DNA from: Candidatus Paralachnospira sangeri
GTDB taxonomy: Bacteria > Bacillota > Clostridia > Lachnospirales > Lachnospiraceae
Assembly: GCA_904397815.1 (NCBI GenBank)
Contig: CAJFOT010000065.1
Location: forward strand, 1-60,090
Direction of reading: 5' to 3'
DNA length: 60,090 nt
The notes below the pieces were generated by a model. It was not told the DNA's origin. It searched no databases and was given only the letters and a program-made list of their open reading frames with translations. The position numbers were made by a program, and so were the translations under genes. Below, in pieces: positions 17,680 through 25,656 of this stretch (positions are counted from its first letter, which is position 1; the number at the start of each line of letters is the position of its first letter).

Positions 17680-18684
17680 ATGGAAGAATTATTTAACCGG
17701 CTGCTGGAACTGATGGGTCAGAACCGGGACTGCGTATTTGTCTCCATTATCGCCAGCTCCGGTTCCGTTCCCAGGGGCGCCGGCGCCCATATGCTGGTCA
17801 GCCGGCAGGGGCTGGAGCGGGGCACCATCGGAGGCGGCGCTGTGGAGTATAAGGCCCTGGAGCTGGCAGCCCAGGTGCTGGAGGAGAAGAGCTTTTTCGT
17901 CCAGCAGTTTGCCCTGCGGAAAAATGAGGTGGAAGATATCGGCATGGTATGCGGCGGAGATGTGGAAGTATATTTCCGATATATCAGCCCGGACGATCGG
18001 ATTATGAAGGCAACTGCGGAGAAAGCGGCGGCCTGCTTCGGATCAGGGGAGGAAAGCTGGCTGATGATGGATGTGACCGGCGGAAAACTGGCTGTATATG
18101 GGGAAGAAAGCGGTCCGGCGGGAAACGACATCCCGGCTGCTGTCCTGAAATGCCGCCGCACCGGAACCGGGCTGACAGAAATGGAGGGACATACTTTCTA
18201 TATCGAGCCTCTGGTGCAGGCCGGCAGGGTTTATATCTTCGGCGGCGGCCATGTGGCCCAGAAACTGGTGCCTGCCCTGTCAGCCGTCCATTTCCGCTGT
18301 GTGGTCATAGAGGACCGGCAGGAATTCTGCGACCCGGCCCTCTTCCCGGGGGTGGAACAGACCCGTCTGATTCCCATGGACCGGCTGTCGGAGGAGCTGT
18401 CCATAACCCTTCACGATTATATCTGCATTATGACAAGGGGGCATAAAGACGATATGACCGCCCAGGCCTTTGCCATGGGAACCCCTGCCCGCTATATCGG
18501 CGTGATCGGAAGCCGGAAAAAGGTGGCCTCCGTCACTGCCCGGCTGAAGGAGCAGGGCTTCCGGGACGAAGACTTCCGGCGGGTCACCAGTCCCATTGGG
18601 CTGGATATCGGGGCAGAAACCCCGGAAGAAATCGCCGTCAGCATCACCGCCCAGTTCATTGCGGTGAGAGCGGGGAAGCAATAA
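17680..18684 (+). CDS. XdhC/CoxI-family Mo-hydroxylase maturation protein
   Basis: Protein of 334 aa with the two halves of the XdhC family. The N-terminal CoxI domain has SSGSVPRGAGAHMLV (near residue 27) and GTIGGGAVE (near 48). The Rossmann-like domain has IFGGGHVAQ (near 186), TRGHKDD (near 250) and IGSRKK (near 271). XdhC binds Moco, promotes its sulfuration and inserts it into xanthine-oxidase-family apoenzymes. GAGGAG lies before the ATG. It closes the Mo region that opens with such an enzyme. Members near selenium-dependent enzymes are similar; nothing here shows selenium use. Confidence 0.9.
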   Translation: MEELFNRLLELMGQNRDCVFVSIIASSGSVPRGAGAHMLVSRQGLERGTIGGGAVEYKALELAAQVLEEKSFFVQQFALRKNEVEDIGMVCGGDVEVYFRYISPDDRIMKATAEKAAACFGSGEESWLMMDVTGGKLAVYGEESGPAGNDIPAAVLKCRRTGTGLTEMEGHTFYIEPLVQAGRVYIFGGGHVAQKLVPALSAVHFRCVVIEDRQEFCDPALFPGVEQTRLIPMDRLSEELSITLHDYICIMTRGHKDDMTAQAFAMGTPARYIGVIGSRKKVASVTARLKEQGFRDEDFRRVTSPIGLDIGAETPEEIAVSITAQFIAVRAGKQ

Positions 18685-18696
18685 GAATTTCAAGAA

Positions 18697-18757
18697 GGCG
18701 GCAAACGGCAGCCAGCCCCGCGCGCCGGGAGTACACGTCCGTCTGCCGTCTGCTGCC
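18697..18757 (+). terminator. Long stem-loop after the XdhC gene, possible transcription stop
   Basis: Arms at 18697-18711 and 18743-18757 pair at 13 of 15 positions plus one G-T wobble, with a GC-rich inner palindrome in the loop (CCCG...CGGG). No clear T-run follows, so it may be an RNA-stability element or an imperfect terminator closing the Mo region. Confidence 0.4.
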
Positions 18758-18917
18758 CTCTCCCTGCCCATTGACTGCTGCGCCTGGTTTTGACAGGGCT
18801 TGATTAAAGTGTGCTTCTCCAGAGCCATTCTATATTTGGAAATAATATAACAACTTGTGTCTGTATGCGGAAAATTTTCGCATTCATCTGTAAGGCAGGT
18901 GTTTTACTCCAGGCTGC

Positions 18918-19547
18918 TCAGGGATTCTGCGAATAATAGGCATCTAATATTTTCGCCAGGCCTTCTGGGTTTTCCTCATTTACAACATGGCCGGTATTTT
19001 CAATCACTTGCAATTCTGCGTTTTTTATATTTTGGGATAAGTAAAGGGCTGATTTCATATTTGCGCTGTCTTTCTTTCCGCAAAGGACCAGGGTGGGACA
19101 GGTAATATTTTTCACCCTGTCGCTGAAATCCAGGTTTTTCATGGTATTTCCCAGAGCAAACGTGCCTTTTTTGTCAAATGCCATGGTTTCAAATACGGAT
19201 TTTGGCAAAAATCTGAAAATTATATTTTGAAAACCAAATGCCATTTTCGGTACTTTACAGGGCGTTCCGATTAAGACGAGGGTTTTTACTTTTTGCGGGT
19301 AATCCAATGCATAATTTAAAGTCAGAATACCGCCCAGTGAGAGGCCGCACAAATGAATTTGTCCGTCAATTTCGCCGCAATATTTTACAAATGAAGAATA
19401 CAGGTTTTCGTAACTTGCCTCTTTTCCCTCGAGGATGGAGGAAAGATTGGGACATACAATATCCTCAGAGTTTGTCATATATGAAATTGTTTTGTCCCAG
19501 CTTGCTCCTTTGTGTCCTGAACCGTGGACGAAAATTTTTGCCGCCAT
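18918..19547 (-). CDS. Alpha/beta hydrolase
   Basis: Protein of 209 aa with the alpha/beta-hydrolase fold: HGSGHKGASW near the N-terminus (oxyanion HG), nucleophile elbow GLSLGG (near residue 90), an acidic residue after LVLCGKKD, and the catalytic His in NTGHVV near the C-terminus. The start is the second of two ATGs; AAAGGAG lies six bases before it on this strand. Its base composition is more A/T-rich than the Mo genes beside it. Substrate unknown; esterases, lipases and dehalogenases share this fold. Confidence 0.8.
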   Translation of the reverse strand: MAAKIFVHGSGHKGASWDKTISYMTNSEDIVCPNLSSILEGKEASYENLYSSFVKYCGEIDGQIHLCGLSLGGILTLNYALDYPQKVKTLVLIGTPCKVPKMAFGFQNIIFRFLPKSVFETMAFDKKGTFALGNTMKNLDFSDRVKNITCPTLVLCGKKDSANMKSALYLSQNIKNAELQVIENTGHVVNEENPEGLAKILDAYYSQNP

Positions 19548-19594
19548 AAGCATCTCCTTTACCTTCTGTTTTCCTGCCTGTTCTGCATATTTCC

Positions 19595-19622
19595 ATTATA
19601 CAGAATGATCGCCAAAATGCAA
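19595..19622 (-). promoter_or_regulatory. Promoter of the alpha/beta hydrolase gene
   Basis: On the minus strand: TTGCAT (19617-19622), 16-bp spacer, TATAAT (19595-19600). It lies 48 bases upstream of the start codon. Confidence 0.6.
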
Positions 19623-19766
19623 TCCTCCTGACTTTTTCTGAATTTATCTGTATATTTCTGGATTAGCGTTAAAAAGAACGCAAAACCCCTTTTACACCTT
19701 ACAAAATTTCTAAAAAAATTCCCCGGGAAAATTGTGCGGGCGATACATGGTCTTTAATAGCCATTC

Positions 19767-19775
19767 TGGTACAAT
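19767..19775 (+). promoter_or_regulatory. Extended -10 promoter of the MtaA-like operon
   Basis: TGGTACAAT is an extended -10 element 71 bases upstream of the gene's ATG. No good -35 is visible. Confidence 0.45.
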
Positions 19776-19846
19776 TAATACAACAGAACAAATCAGTTCA
19801 AAGGGGAATTATTCAAAAACATTACACACAGAAGAGGGGGATGATA

Positions 19847-20911
19847 ATGAGTAAATACCCGTTTAACGAAGCGGAAGAGTTAAAGGATGTGGGCGTATAT
19901 CCAGCTGTTCCCGGGCCCTATGGCATGCCGTCGTTTCCTGCCAGAAGGTTTAACACGCCGATTACGGCGAAGGAGAATTTCCAGAGGATTAAAGAGGGGA
20001 AAAAGCCTCTGTGGATGCTGAATATGCCGACAGACTTTAATGTAATCCAGCCGGAGATTATGCCTGATGCCTATGCCAGAAATCACGGCGGAATCGACTG
20101 GTTCGGCATCGAGTGGCAGTATGAGCCGCTGACAGCAGCCGGCATGGTGAAGCCGGGTACAAGAAGACTGTCTGACATCACCAAGTGGGAAGAAGAGCTG
20201 GTTTGGCCTGATTTGAATGCCATTGACTGGGCTGCGGATTATGAAAAAAATTACGCGCCTGTGATCAGCAAAGACCGGCCGACACTGTTTGTGATCGTAA
20301 ACGGTTTCTTCGAGCGCCTGGCGGATCTGACCAGTTTTGCGGATACTTTCTGCTATCTGCTGGAGGAAGAGGAAGCGGTTCATGCTTTCTATGACAGACT
20401 GGCTGATTTCCATATCGAGCTGATCAAAATTGCGAAAAAGTACTATGGCGCTGATGTCATTACATTCCATGATGATATGGGTACCCAGATCAGTTCTTTT
20501 ATGTCGCCGGATACTTATGCGGAGATTTTGCTGCCCCATTATCAGAAGATGAATAAAGCGGCTCATGAGATAGGCGTTCTGATGAACTATCACTCCTGCG
20601 GCTGTGTGGGCAATCAGATCGAGAATTTTATCGAAGCGGGATTTGATTACTGGGAAGGTCAGGATGCCTGCAATGATAAGCTGGCGATTATGGAGAAATA
20701 TGGAGACAGACTGGGGCAGGTAAGTATTTTTATGCCCGATCCGGAACTGTCCGATGATGACTTTGCGAAAGTGGTTGAGAAGCAGGTAAGAGACATGGGA
20801 CAGAAAGGAAAATATATCATCTGGTTCGGCGATATGAAGCCGGGACGCAGTGTGAATGGGGAGGAAATCATATACAAAGTGTCCAGACAGATGTATGAGG
20901 GCGAGGAATAA
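19847..20911 (+). CDS. Uroporphyrinogen decarboxylase-fold (MtaA-type) methyltransferase
   Basis: Protein of 354 aa with the URO-D fold used by MtaA/MtbA-like enzymes that move methyl groups between a corrinoid protein and a thiol. Visible are the zinc-ligand-like YHSCGCVG (near residue 247), DITFHDDMG-type VITFHDDMG (near 205) and the C-terminal IIWFGDMKPGRS. The ATG at 19847 has GAGGGGG upstream; an ATG at 19841 is too close to it. Next downstream, 75 bases on, is a transporter gene, and the pair appears to be an operon. No corrinoid protein or substrate methyltransferase gene is adjacent. True uroporphyrinogen decarboxylase is unlikely because the haem-pathway neighbours are absent. Confidence 0.75.
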   Translation: MSKYPFNEAEELKDVGVYPAVPGPYGMPSFPARRFNTPITAKENFQRIKEGKKPLWMLNMPTDFNVIQPEIMPDAYARNHGGIDWFGIEWQYEPLTAAGMVKPGTRRLSDITKWEEELVWPDLNAIDWAADYEKNYAPVISKDRPTLFVIVNGFFERLADLTSFADTFCYLLEEEEAVHAFYDRLADFHIELIKIAKKYYGADVITFHDDMGTQISSFMSPDTYAEILLPHYQKMNKAAHEIGVLMNYHSCGCVGNQIENFIEAGFDYWEGQDACNDKLAIMEKYGDRLGQVSIFMPDPELSDDDFAKVVEKQVRDMGQKGKYIIWFGDMKPGRSVNGEEIIYKVSRQMYEGEE

Positions 20912-20986
20912 CCGGTATTGCCGGCAAACACTGGGTTTCTATGAAAGGGAGTATTTAATTTATTTTCAAAGTAAGGGGGATTATTC

Positions 20987-22354
20987 ATGGAAGTAACTAG
21001 CAGTAAAAAAGAAATCTGGACCATGGGGTCCTATTCGTTGCTGACGTTGTCCATCATGGTTGGCTTTATGTATTTGAATACATTTGGCACCGAGGTTCTG
21101 CTGATTCCGGCAACCACATTGGCATCAGCTTTGCTGGTCGCAAAGGTCTGTGACTTTATTGTCAGCCTGTTTGCAGGTATGATTATCGAGAAAGTCAAGA
21201 TCAGCAATAAAGGTAAAAACCAATCATGGCTTTATGTAGGAAGATGGATTCTGGCAGTCAGCATTATGCTGGAAGTCTGTAACACGACGATGGCACCGAT
21301 GGCAGTAAGAGTGGCTGTTCTGTCTGTATCCTACACCGTTCTGAACTGTCTGATGAATGTCATCCAGACTGCTTACTATGGTGTGCTGGCAGCAGTTGCA
21401 GGTCCCAACCCGGCAAACCGTAACGCGATGACCGTAAACATGACCAGACAGATGACAGTTGTTACCCTGATCTGCTCATCGATTCCGACTCTGGTTACTG
21501 TTCTGCCTTTCGGCAGCTGGAATTATTTTGTAGTAGCATTCGTGTTTATGCTTCCGATGCCCTGGGCAATGGGAAGAATCGCCAGAGCAGCTGACGGCAA
21601 GGACGCTCCTGTAGATAAAAACGCAACAGGCGCTTCTCAGGTATCTGTCGGTGATATGATTAATACCATGTTCAAAAATCCGCAGCTGATGGTACTGTTT
21701 CTGGCTCAGACCGTTCTGTATGTAGGCCAGTATATTTATCAGGCGAATTACACATATTACTTTATTTACGTTGTAGGTGATTTTACAAAACTGTCAATAG
21801 CAAGTTTTTGTTCCGCTATTGTAGGTTTGATTGCTGCAATGATCATGCCTAAAGTCGGCGCAAAGATGGGCAAAAAGAGATCCTGTGTGTTCGGTTTTAC
21901 AACCTTTGCCATCGGCCTTGCGGCAATCTCCGTTCTTGGTGAGATCAGCTGGTATTTCTACATCCTGTGTATGGCAGTTACATCCTTCGGTATTTATACA
22001 TACACACCTTATATCGTGACAATGTATCTGGACTGCGGCGAGTATTATCTGTGGAAAACAGGCAAGGATACCAGAGCTGTTGCGGCTGGTCTGGCATCTC
22101 CGCCGATGAAAATCGGTATGGCTTTAGGCGGAAGTATTGGTCTGTATCTGCTGGGTGCTACCGGCTATGTGGCAGGCTTCACACCGACAGCTGCATGGGT
22201 CAGCGAATTTATGGACGTAACATTCCTGATTCCTGCATGTGTATATCTGGCAGCAGCGATTATCTTAGGATTTGGCTATAAGATTAAAGACGCTGACGCA
22301 GCAAGATATGCGCAGGAAAATCATGAGAGAGCTATGAAGGCAGCTCAGAAATAA
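20987..22354 (+). CDS. GPH-family (MelB-like) MFS transporter
   Basis: Membrane protein of 455 aa with about 12 hydrophobic helices and the layout of glycoside-pentoside-hexuronide:cation symporters. It has a conserved acidic residue in the second helix region (AKVCDFIVSLFAGMIIE) and Arg-rich loops. A long cytoplasmic loop lies near residues 200-225. AAGGGGG precedes the ATG. Pairing with an MtaA-like enzyme suggests it imports a methylated substrate or related solute, although typical methylamine or betaine importers are of other families. A terminator follows. Confidence 0.8.
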   Translation: MEVTSSKKEIWTMGSYSLLTLSIMVGFMYLNTFGTEVLLIPATTLASALLVAKVCDFIVSLFAGMIIEKVKISNKGKNQSWLYVGRWILAVSIMLEVCNTTMAPMAVRVAVLSVSYTVLNCLMNVIQTAYYGVLAAVAGPNPANRNAMTVNMTRQMTVVTLICSSIPTLVTVLPFGSWNYFVVAFVFMLPMPWAMGRIARAADGKDAPVDKNATGASQVSVGDMINTMFKNPQLMVLFLAQTVLYVGQYIYQANYTYYFIYVVGDFTKLSIASFCSAIVGLIAAMIMPKVGAKMGKKRSCVFGFTTFAIGLAAISVLGEISWYFYILCMAVTSFGIYTYTPYIVTMYLDCGEYYLWKTGKDTRAVAAGLASPPMKIGMALGGSIGLYLLGATGYVAGFTPTAAWVSEFMDVTFLIPACVYLAAAIILGFGYKIKDADAARYAQENHERAMKAAQK

Positions 22355-22390
22355 TTATTGATATTTTAAATGAAAAACTTAGCGTGCTGA

Positions 22391-22424
22391 AACAGGCGGA
22401 GGGAAAATTCTCTCCGCCTGTTTT
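22391..22424 (+). terminator. Terminator of the MtaA-like/transporter operon
   Basis: AACAGGCGGAG (22391-22401) pairs perfectly with CTCCGCCTGTT (22412-22422), followed by TT and A/T-rich sequence. Confidence 0.9.
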
Positions 22425-22463
22425 AAACATAAATATTTAGCGGTAGTTTTTTGTCGTATCGTG

Positions 22464-22472
22464 TGTTATAAT
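22464..22472 (+). promoter_or_regulatory. Extended -10 promoter of the desulfoferrodoxin gene
   Basis: TGTTATAAT lies 39 bases before the start codon; it has a perfect extended -10. No strong -35 is seen. Confidence 0.55.
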
Positions 22473-22510
22473 CTGGGTAACAGTAAACATAAAAAAGCAG
22501 GAGGTAGAAA

Positions 22511-22885
22511 ATGGAGCAGAGATTTTTCATTTGTGAGCATTGCGGAAACATCATTGCCATGGTAAAGGACAGCGGCGTGCCGGTTGTGTGCTGCGGGGAG
22601 AAGATGAAAGAGATTATTCCCGGCACGACAGACGCGGCGGCGGAAAAGCATGTTCCTGTGTATCAGGTGGAAGGGGGCAAGGTGCTGGTGACGGTGGGGG
22701 CCACTGAGCATCCGATGCTGCCGGAGCATTACATTGAATGGATTTCCCTTCAGACGAAGCAGGGAAATCAGCGGAAAATCCTGCATCCCGGTGACGCGCC
22801 GAAGGCATGTTTCGCAATCTGCGAGGGAGATGAGGTTGAGGCAGTTTACGCTTACTGCAACCTGCACAGCCTCTGGAAAGGATGA
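22511..22885 (+). CDS. dfx: Desulfoferrodoxin (superoxide reductase)
   Basis: Cytoplasmic superoxide reductase of 124 aa, reducing superoxide to peroxide in an anaerobe. The N-terminal desulforedoxin centre has C8, C11, C27 and C28. The catalytic iron site has H47 (with E45), H67 and H73, then C116 and H119 (YCNLHSLW). Both centres are complete, so it is a two-iron (class I-like) enzyme. It stands alone between two terminators with its own promoter and AGGAGG site. Confidence 0.95.
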   Translation: MEQRFFICEHCGNIIAMVKDSGVPVVCCGEKMKEIIPGTTDAAAEKHVPVYQVEGGKVLVTVGATEHPMLPEHYIEWISLQTKQGNQRKILHPGDAPKACFAICEGDEVEAVYAYCNLHSLWKG

Positions 22886-22905
22886 TCAGAACATTTTGCA
22901 GTAAT

Positions 22906-22933
22906 AAAAGGCTGCCTGCGGGCAGCCTTTTTT
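22906..22933 (+). terminator. Terminator after desulfoferrodoxin
   Basis: AAAAGGCTGCC (22906-22916) pairs with GGCAGCCTTTT around a four-base loop, and the T-run continues. It may also end the converging thiT transcript. Confidence 0.92.
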
Positions 22934-22952
22934 CTGGGAGACAGCCGGTTTT

Positions 22953-23633
22953 TCAGGCCTGTGCCAGCTCCCGCACCTTTTTCATCGCGGATTTCACCGC
23001 GGGAATGGAGAGGATGATCACAGTGATCACTGCCTCCAGAACAATGTAGGAATAGTTATAGACAATAGGGTAAACAGCTGCCAGGGACTGGGGGAAATTA
23101 TCCGGCATGTAGGACATCCAGAATAAATATCCGCCGATGGTATGGCACAGTCCTCTGACCAGGGCGCCTGCGATATAGCCGATCACCAGGCCGTTTTTCA
23201 TATTCCGGAAAAAACCGGACAGGCCCAGGGCGGTGAAGGCGAAGAAATAGTCCAGGCATACCTGGAGAGGTGTCAGGATATAGGGCTGCTGGAGAAACTG
23301 AAGGATGCTGAAGGCGAAGCCGGTCAGCAGTCCCGCCTTGGGGCCGTACCAGTAGCCGACCAGACAGATAAACAGCATGCTGAACAGAGTGACGGAGCCG
23401 CCGTAGGGCAGATCAAACAGGCGGATATAGGATGTGACATAGGCCAGGGCGATGGCCATGGCAGAGAATGTCAGCCGTTTGATGGAGAAAGGCTTCGCCC
23501 CTTTCCTGTCCCGGCTTTTGCCGAAAATGACAGCGGCCAGAATCAGCGCTGCGGCGGCCAGCACCACCAGCAGGACAGTACCGGCAGTGGTAGGATAGTA
23601 ATATCCTTCATCAAAATAGAAAAAGAGTGACAT
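22953..23633 (-). CDS. thiT: Thiamine ECF transporter S-component ThiT
   Basis: Membrane protein of 226 aa with six to seven hydrophobic helices; it matches ThiT, the thiamine-binding S-component that works with the shared ECF energising module. The family-like stretch near residues 70-100 (SYIRLFDLPYGGSVTLFSML) and the acidic/aromatic N-terminus are visible. An additional N-terminal helix precedes the core. AGGAGG precedes the ATG. A TPP riboswitch in its leader confirms thiamine-linked regulation. Confidence 0.92.
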   Translation of the reverse strand: MSLFFYFDEGYYYPTTAGTVLLVVLAAAALILAAVIFGKSRDRKGAKPFSIKRLTFSAMAIALAYVTSYIRLFDLPYGGSVTLFSMLFICLVGYWYGPKAGLLTGFAFSILQFLQQPYILTPLQVCLDYFFAFTALGLSGFFRNMKNGLVIGYIAGALVRGLCHTIGGYLFWMSYMPDNFPQSLAAVYPIVYNYSYIVLEAVITVIILSIPAVKSAMKKVRELAQA

Positions 23634-23705
23634 AAAAAGACCTCCTATACAAAAAATTTTGCAGGAGGGGGCAGTGAAAATCCAGAATGATAATATGTAG
23701 TGTAA

Positions 23706-23797
23706 TTCTGTCGCTTCGCTTCCTTACGCCGGTATTATCCGGTTCAAGTAGTGAGGGTTATGATTCTCAGCTTTTCAGCACCCCTAGCTGCTAACTG
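23706..23797 (-). ncRNA. TPP riboswitch (THI element)
   Basis: Read on the minus strand, it has the hallmark segments in order: GGGGTGC, CTGAGA, ACCC, then GAACCGGATAATACCGG and CGTAAGGAAG. It binds thiamine pyrophosphate and should shut down thiT when thiamine is abundant. It ends about 70 bases before the thiT start; a terminator form is not obvious, so control could be at translation. Confidence 0.95.
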
Positions 23798-23802
23798 ATA
23801 CC

Positions 23803-23831
23803 AGTATAGCAAATCATTGTTAGGAAAACAA
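23803..23831 (-). promoter_or_regulatory. Promoter of the riboswitch-thiT transcript
   Basis: On the minus strand: TTGTTT (23826-23831), exactly 17 bp, TATACT (23803-23808), just upstream of the riboswitch. Confidence 0.75.
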
Positions 23832-23888
23832 GTCAAATAATAGATGCGGCGTTTATTGAGAATGTTATGACAAAGGAGAAAATAAATC

Positions 23889-24584
23889 ATGACTATACAG
23901 GAAATTCGAGATCAGTTAATGGAAATGGCAGAGGAGGAATATAAAAACTTTAACCAGAAACTCTGTCCTGATGCCGGGCATCCTTTGCTGGGGGTACGGA
24001 TACCTCAGCTGCGAAAGTTGGCCAGAACTGTCGCAAAAGAAGACTGGCAGTCTTATTGGGAGAATGGCCTGGAGGAATATCAGGAAGAAATACTATTAAA
24101 AGGACTGGTACTGGCTTATGCCGGAATGCCAATGAAAGATAAATTCCCACTGGTTCGGGAATTTGTTCCAAAGATTGACAGCTGGGCAGTTTGTGACACT
24201 TTCTGTTTTACCCTGAAAATAAAAAAAGAAGATATGTCGGCAGTTTGGAATTTGATCCTTCCTTATACCTGCTCGAAAAGAGAATATGAGGTGCGCTTTG
24301 GTGTGGTGATGCTGCTCCGTCATTATATTACTGAGGCATATGCTGATCAGGTCATTCAGGTTTTAGACGGGGTCTGTCATGAGGGCTATTATGCCCGAAT
24401 GGCCGTAGCTTGGGCTTTTGCGGAACTGGGCGTTAAATTTCCCATACGTACTATGGCATATCTGAAGGGGGCTCATCATTTGGATGCCTTTACTTATCGA
24501 AAAGTTCTCCAGAAAATGCGGGAATCCTACCGGGTGACGTCGGAACAGAAGGCGGAACTGAAAAAGATGGGTAAATTAATCTGA
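23889..24584 (+). CDS. AlkD-like DNA alkylation repair protein
   Basis: Protein of 231 aa matching the all-helical, HEAT-like AlkD family of DNA glycosylases, which excise alkylated bases without flipping them. Family-like stretches are GVRIPQLRKLAR (near residue 36), DSWAVCDTFC (near 98), EYEVRFGVVMLL (near 130) and YYARMAVAWAFAE (near 165). The conserved Trp and Asp in DSWAVCD match the AlkD active-site region. AAAGGAG precedes the ATG. Stand-alone gene with its own terminator; a role in alkylation repair is by family. Confidence 0.85.
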   Translation: MTIQEIRDQLMEMAEEEYKNFNQKLCPDAGHPLLGVRIPQLRKLARTVAKEDWQSYWENGLEEYQEEILLKGLVLAYAGMPMKDKFPLVREFVPKIDSWAVCDTFCFTLKIKKEDMSAVWNLILPYTCSKREYEVRFGVVMLLRHYITEAYADQVIQVLDGVCHEGYYARMAVAWAFAELGVKFPIRTMAYLKGAHHLDAFTYRKVLQKMRESYRVTSEQKAELKKMGKLI

Positions 24585-24617
24585 GGAAAATCTCATGAGA
24601 GATTTTCCTCTTTTTTA
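24583..24617 (+). terminator. Terminator of the AlkD-like gene
   Basis: GAGGAAAATCTC (24583-24594) pairs perfectly with GAGATTTTCCTC (24599-24610) around ATGA, then six T. Confidence 0.93.
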
Positions 24618-24656
24618 TCATCATATCCTGTTCACAGTAAAATTCTATTTTCCATC

Positions 24657-25400
24657 TTAGAAATCAATTTTGACTGTGATCCCTTTCATCACGGTTCCTG
24701 GTGATCGGGTGACACTATAAGTGCGCTGATTAGAAAAGCCGATAGCTTCACCATCATTCAGTTGGCCGTTCTGGACGATGAGATAGCCAATGATTTGGTA
24801 AATAAATTGATATATCATAATCATATCCGCAGAGCTATCCAAAATTTCTATTTCTTCCTTGCCGAACTGTTCCAGACCGTATGTATAGCAGCACAAAAGG
24901 TTAGCGTTTCTTTTATAAAAACCAGTGTAAACCCAGTTAGTGATGGGGAAGTTATCTTGGTTCAGAGACATGGCAGCCTCGATGTAGTCAGATGCCTTTC
25001 TGGTTACCGGGTATTGGTACAGACCGATGGCATGTTTCTGATGCATCATGCTGGCAGCGGCCATCGTAAATAAAATGTGGCGTTGAAGTGGATGCTCGGC
25101 ACCGATTACACCTAGCACGATGTGTGCCCGGTGGGTCTGAATGACATCGGCTGCTTCAGGCCAAAGATAGTTGTTTTCTGCTGTTTCCCAGGCCTGAGGC
25201 ACTAATTCATTTATCAAAGAGAATGTGATAGTCACTTCACCCAAGTTAAAAATTAAATTGTCAGACACTGGTTCCGCGTCAATTTTCACATTCCAGTCAT
25301 TGAAAAACTGCATCCGGAACAAATTCCAGTCACAGGAACAGGCAGTCAGCAGAATGCTGCCGGAAAGTGTAGGCGCAAAGGATTTTTCATTTTCGGACAT
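24657..25400 (-). CDS. DUF4261-domain protein
   Basis: Soluble protein of 247 aa. The C-terminal part (about residues 165-245, TYGLEQFGKEEIEI onward) resembles the DUF4261 domain, whose function is unknown. The middle holds LGVIGAEHPLQRHILFT. No signal peptide is convincing. It converges with the AlkD-like gene and stands back-to-back with kdpD, and it shares the A/T-richer base use of the kdp genes. No function is offered. Confidence 0.65.
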   Translation of the reverse strand: MSENEKSFAPTLSGSILLTACSCDWNLFRMQFFNDWNVKIDAEPVSDNLIFNLGEVTITFSLINELVPQAWETAENNYLWPEAADVIQTHRAHIVLGVIGAEHPLQRHILFTMAAASMMHQKHAIGLYQYPVTRKASDYIEAAMSLNQDNFPITNWVYTGFYKRNANLLCCYTYGLEQFGKEEIEILDSSADMIMIYQFIYQIIGYLIVQNGQLNDGEAIGFSNQRTYSVTRSPGTVMKGITVKIDF

Positions 25401-25540
25401 GGCATGAATCTCGCTTTCTATTCTTTAATTAATAGTATTTTTATTGTAATACAGAAGTCATGTCAAAGGCAATAAATCTTTTGATATTTTTCAGGAATTC
25501 TATATAAACGACGTAAAATGAGCTTGTTGTACCAGAGGAA

Positions 25541-25577
25541 TCTTGCGCATATCTCAAGTATCTTAATACTGTCTTAA
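25541..25577 (+). promoter_or_regulatory. Direct-repeat pairs upstream of kdpD, likely KdpE-type sites
   Basis: Four TCTTAA-like half-sites lie at 25541 (TCTTGC), 25552 (TCTCAA), 25561 (TCTTAA) and 25572 (TCTTAA). They form two pairs, each with 11-bp spacing, the geometry used by OmpR-family regulators such as KdpE. Downstream is TATAAT (25621-25626) with no good -35, as expected of an activator-dependent promoter. KdpE as the binder is inference. Confidence 0.5.
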
Positions 25578-25620
25578 GGTCAGAGCCATCATTTTTATAG
25601 CATGGCAAGGCCGCCCGTGT

Positions 25621-25626
25621 TATAAT
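25621..25626 (+). promoter_or_regulatory. -10 element of the kdpDE promoter
   Basis: TATAAT, 31 bases before the GTG of kdpD. The sequence 17-18 bp upstream (TAGCAT) is a poor -35. Confidence 0.55.
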
Positions 25627-25656
25627 AAGCTATCAAACGCAAGGAGGGAAATAATA

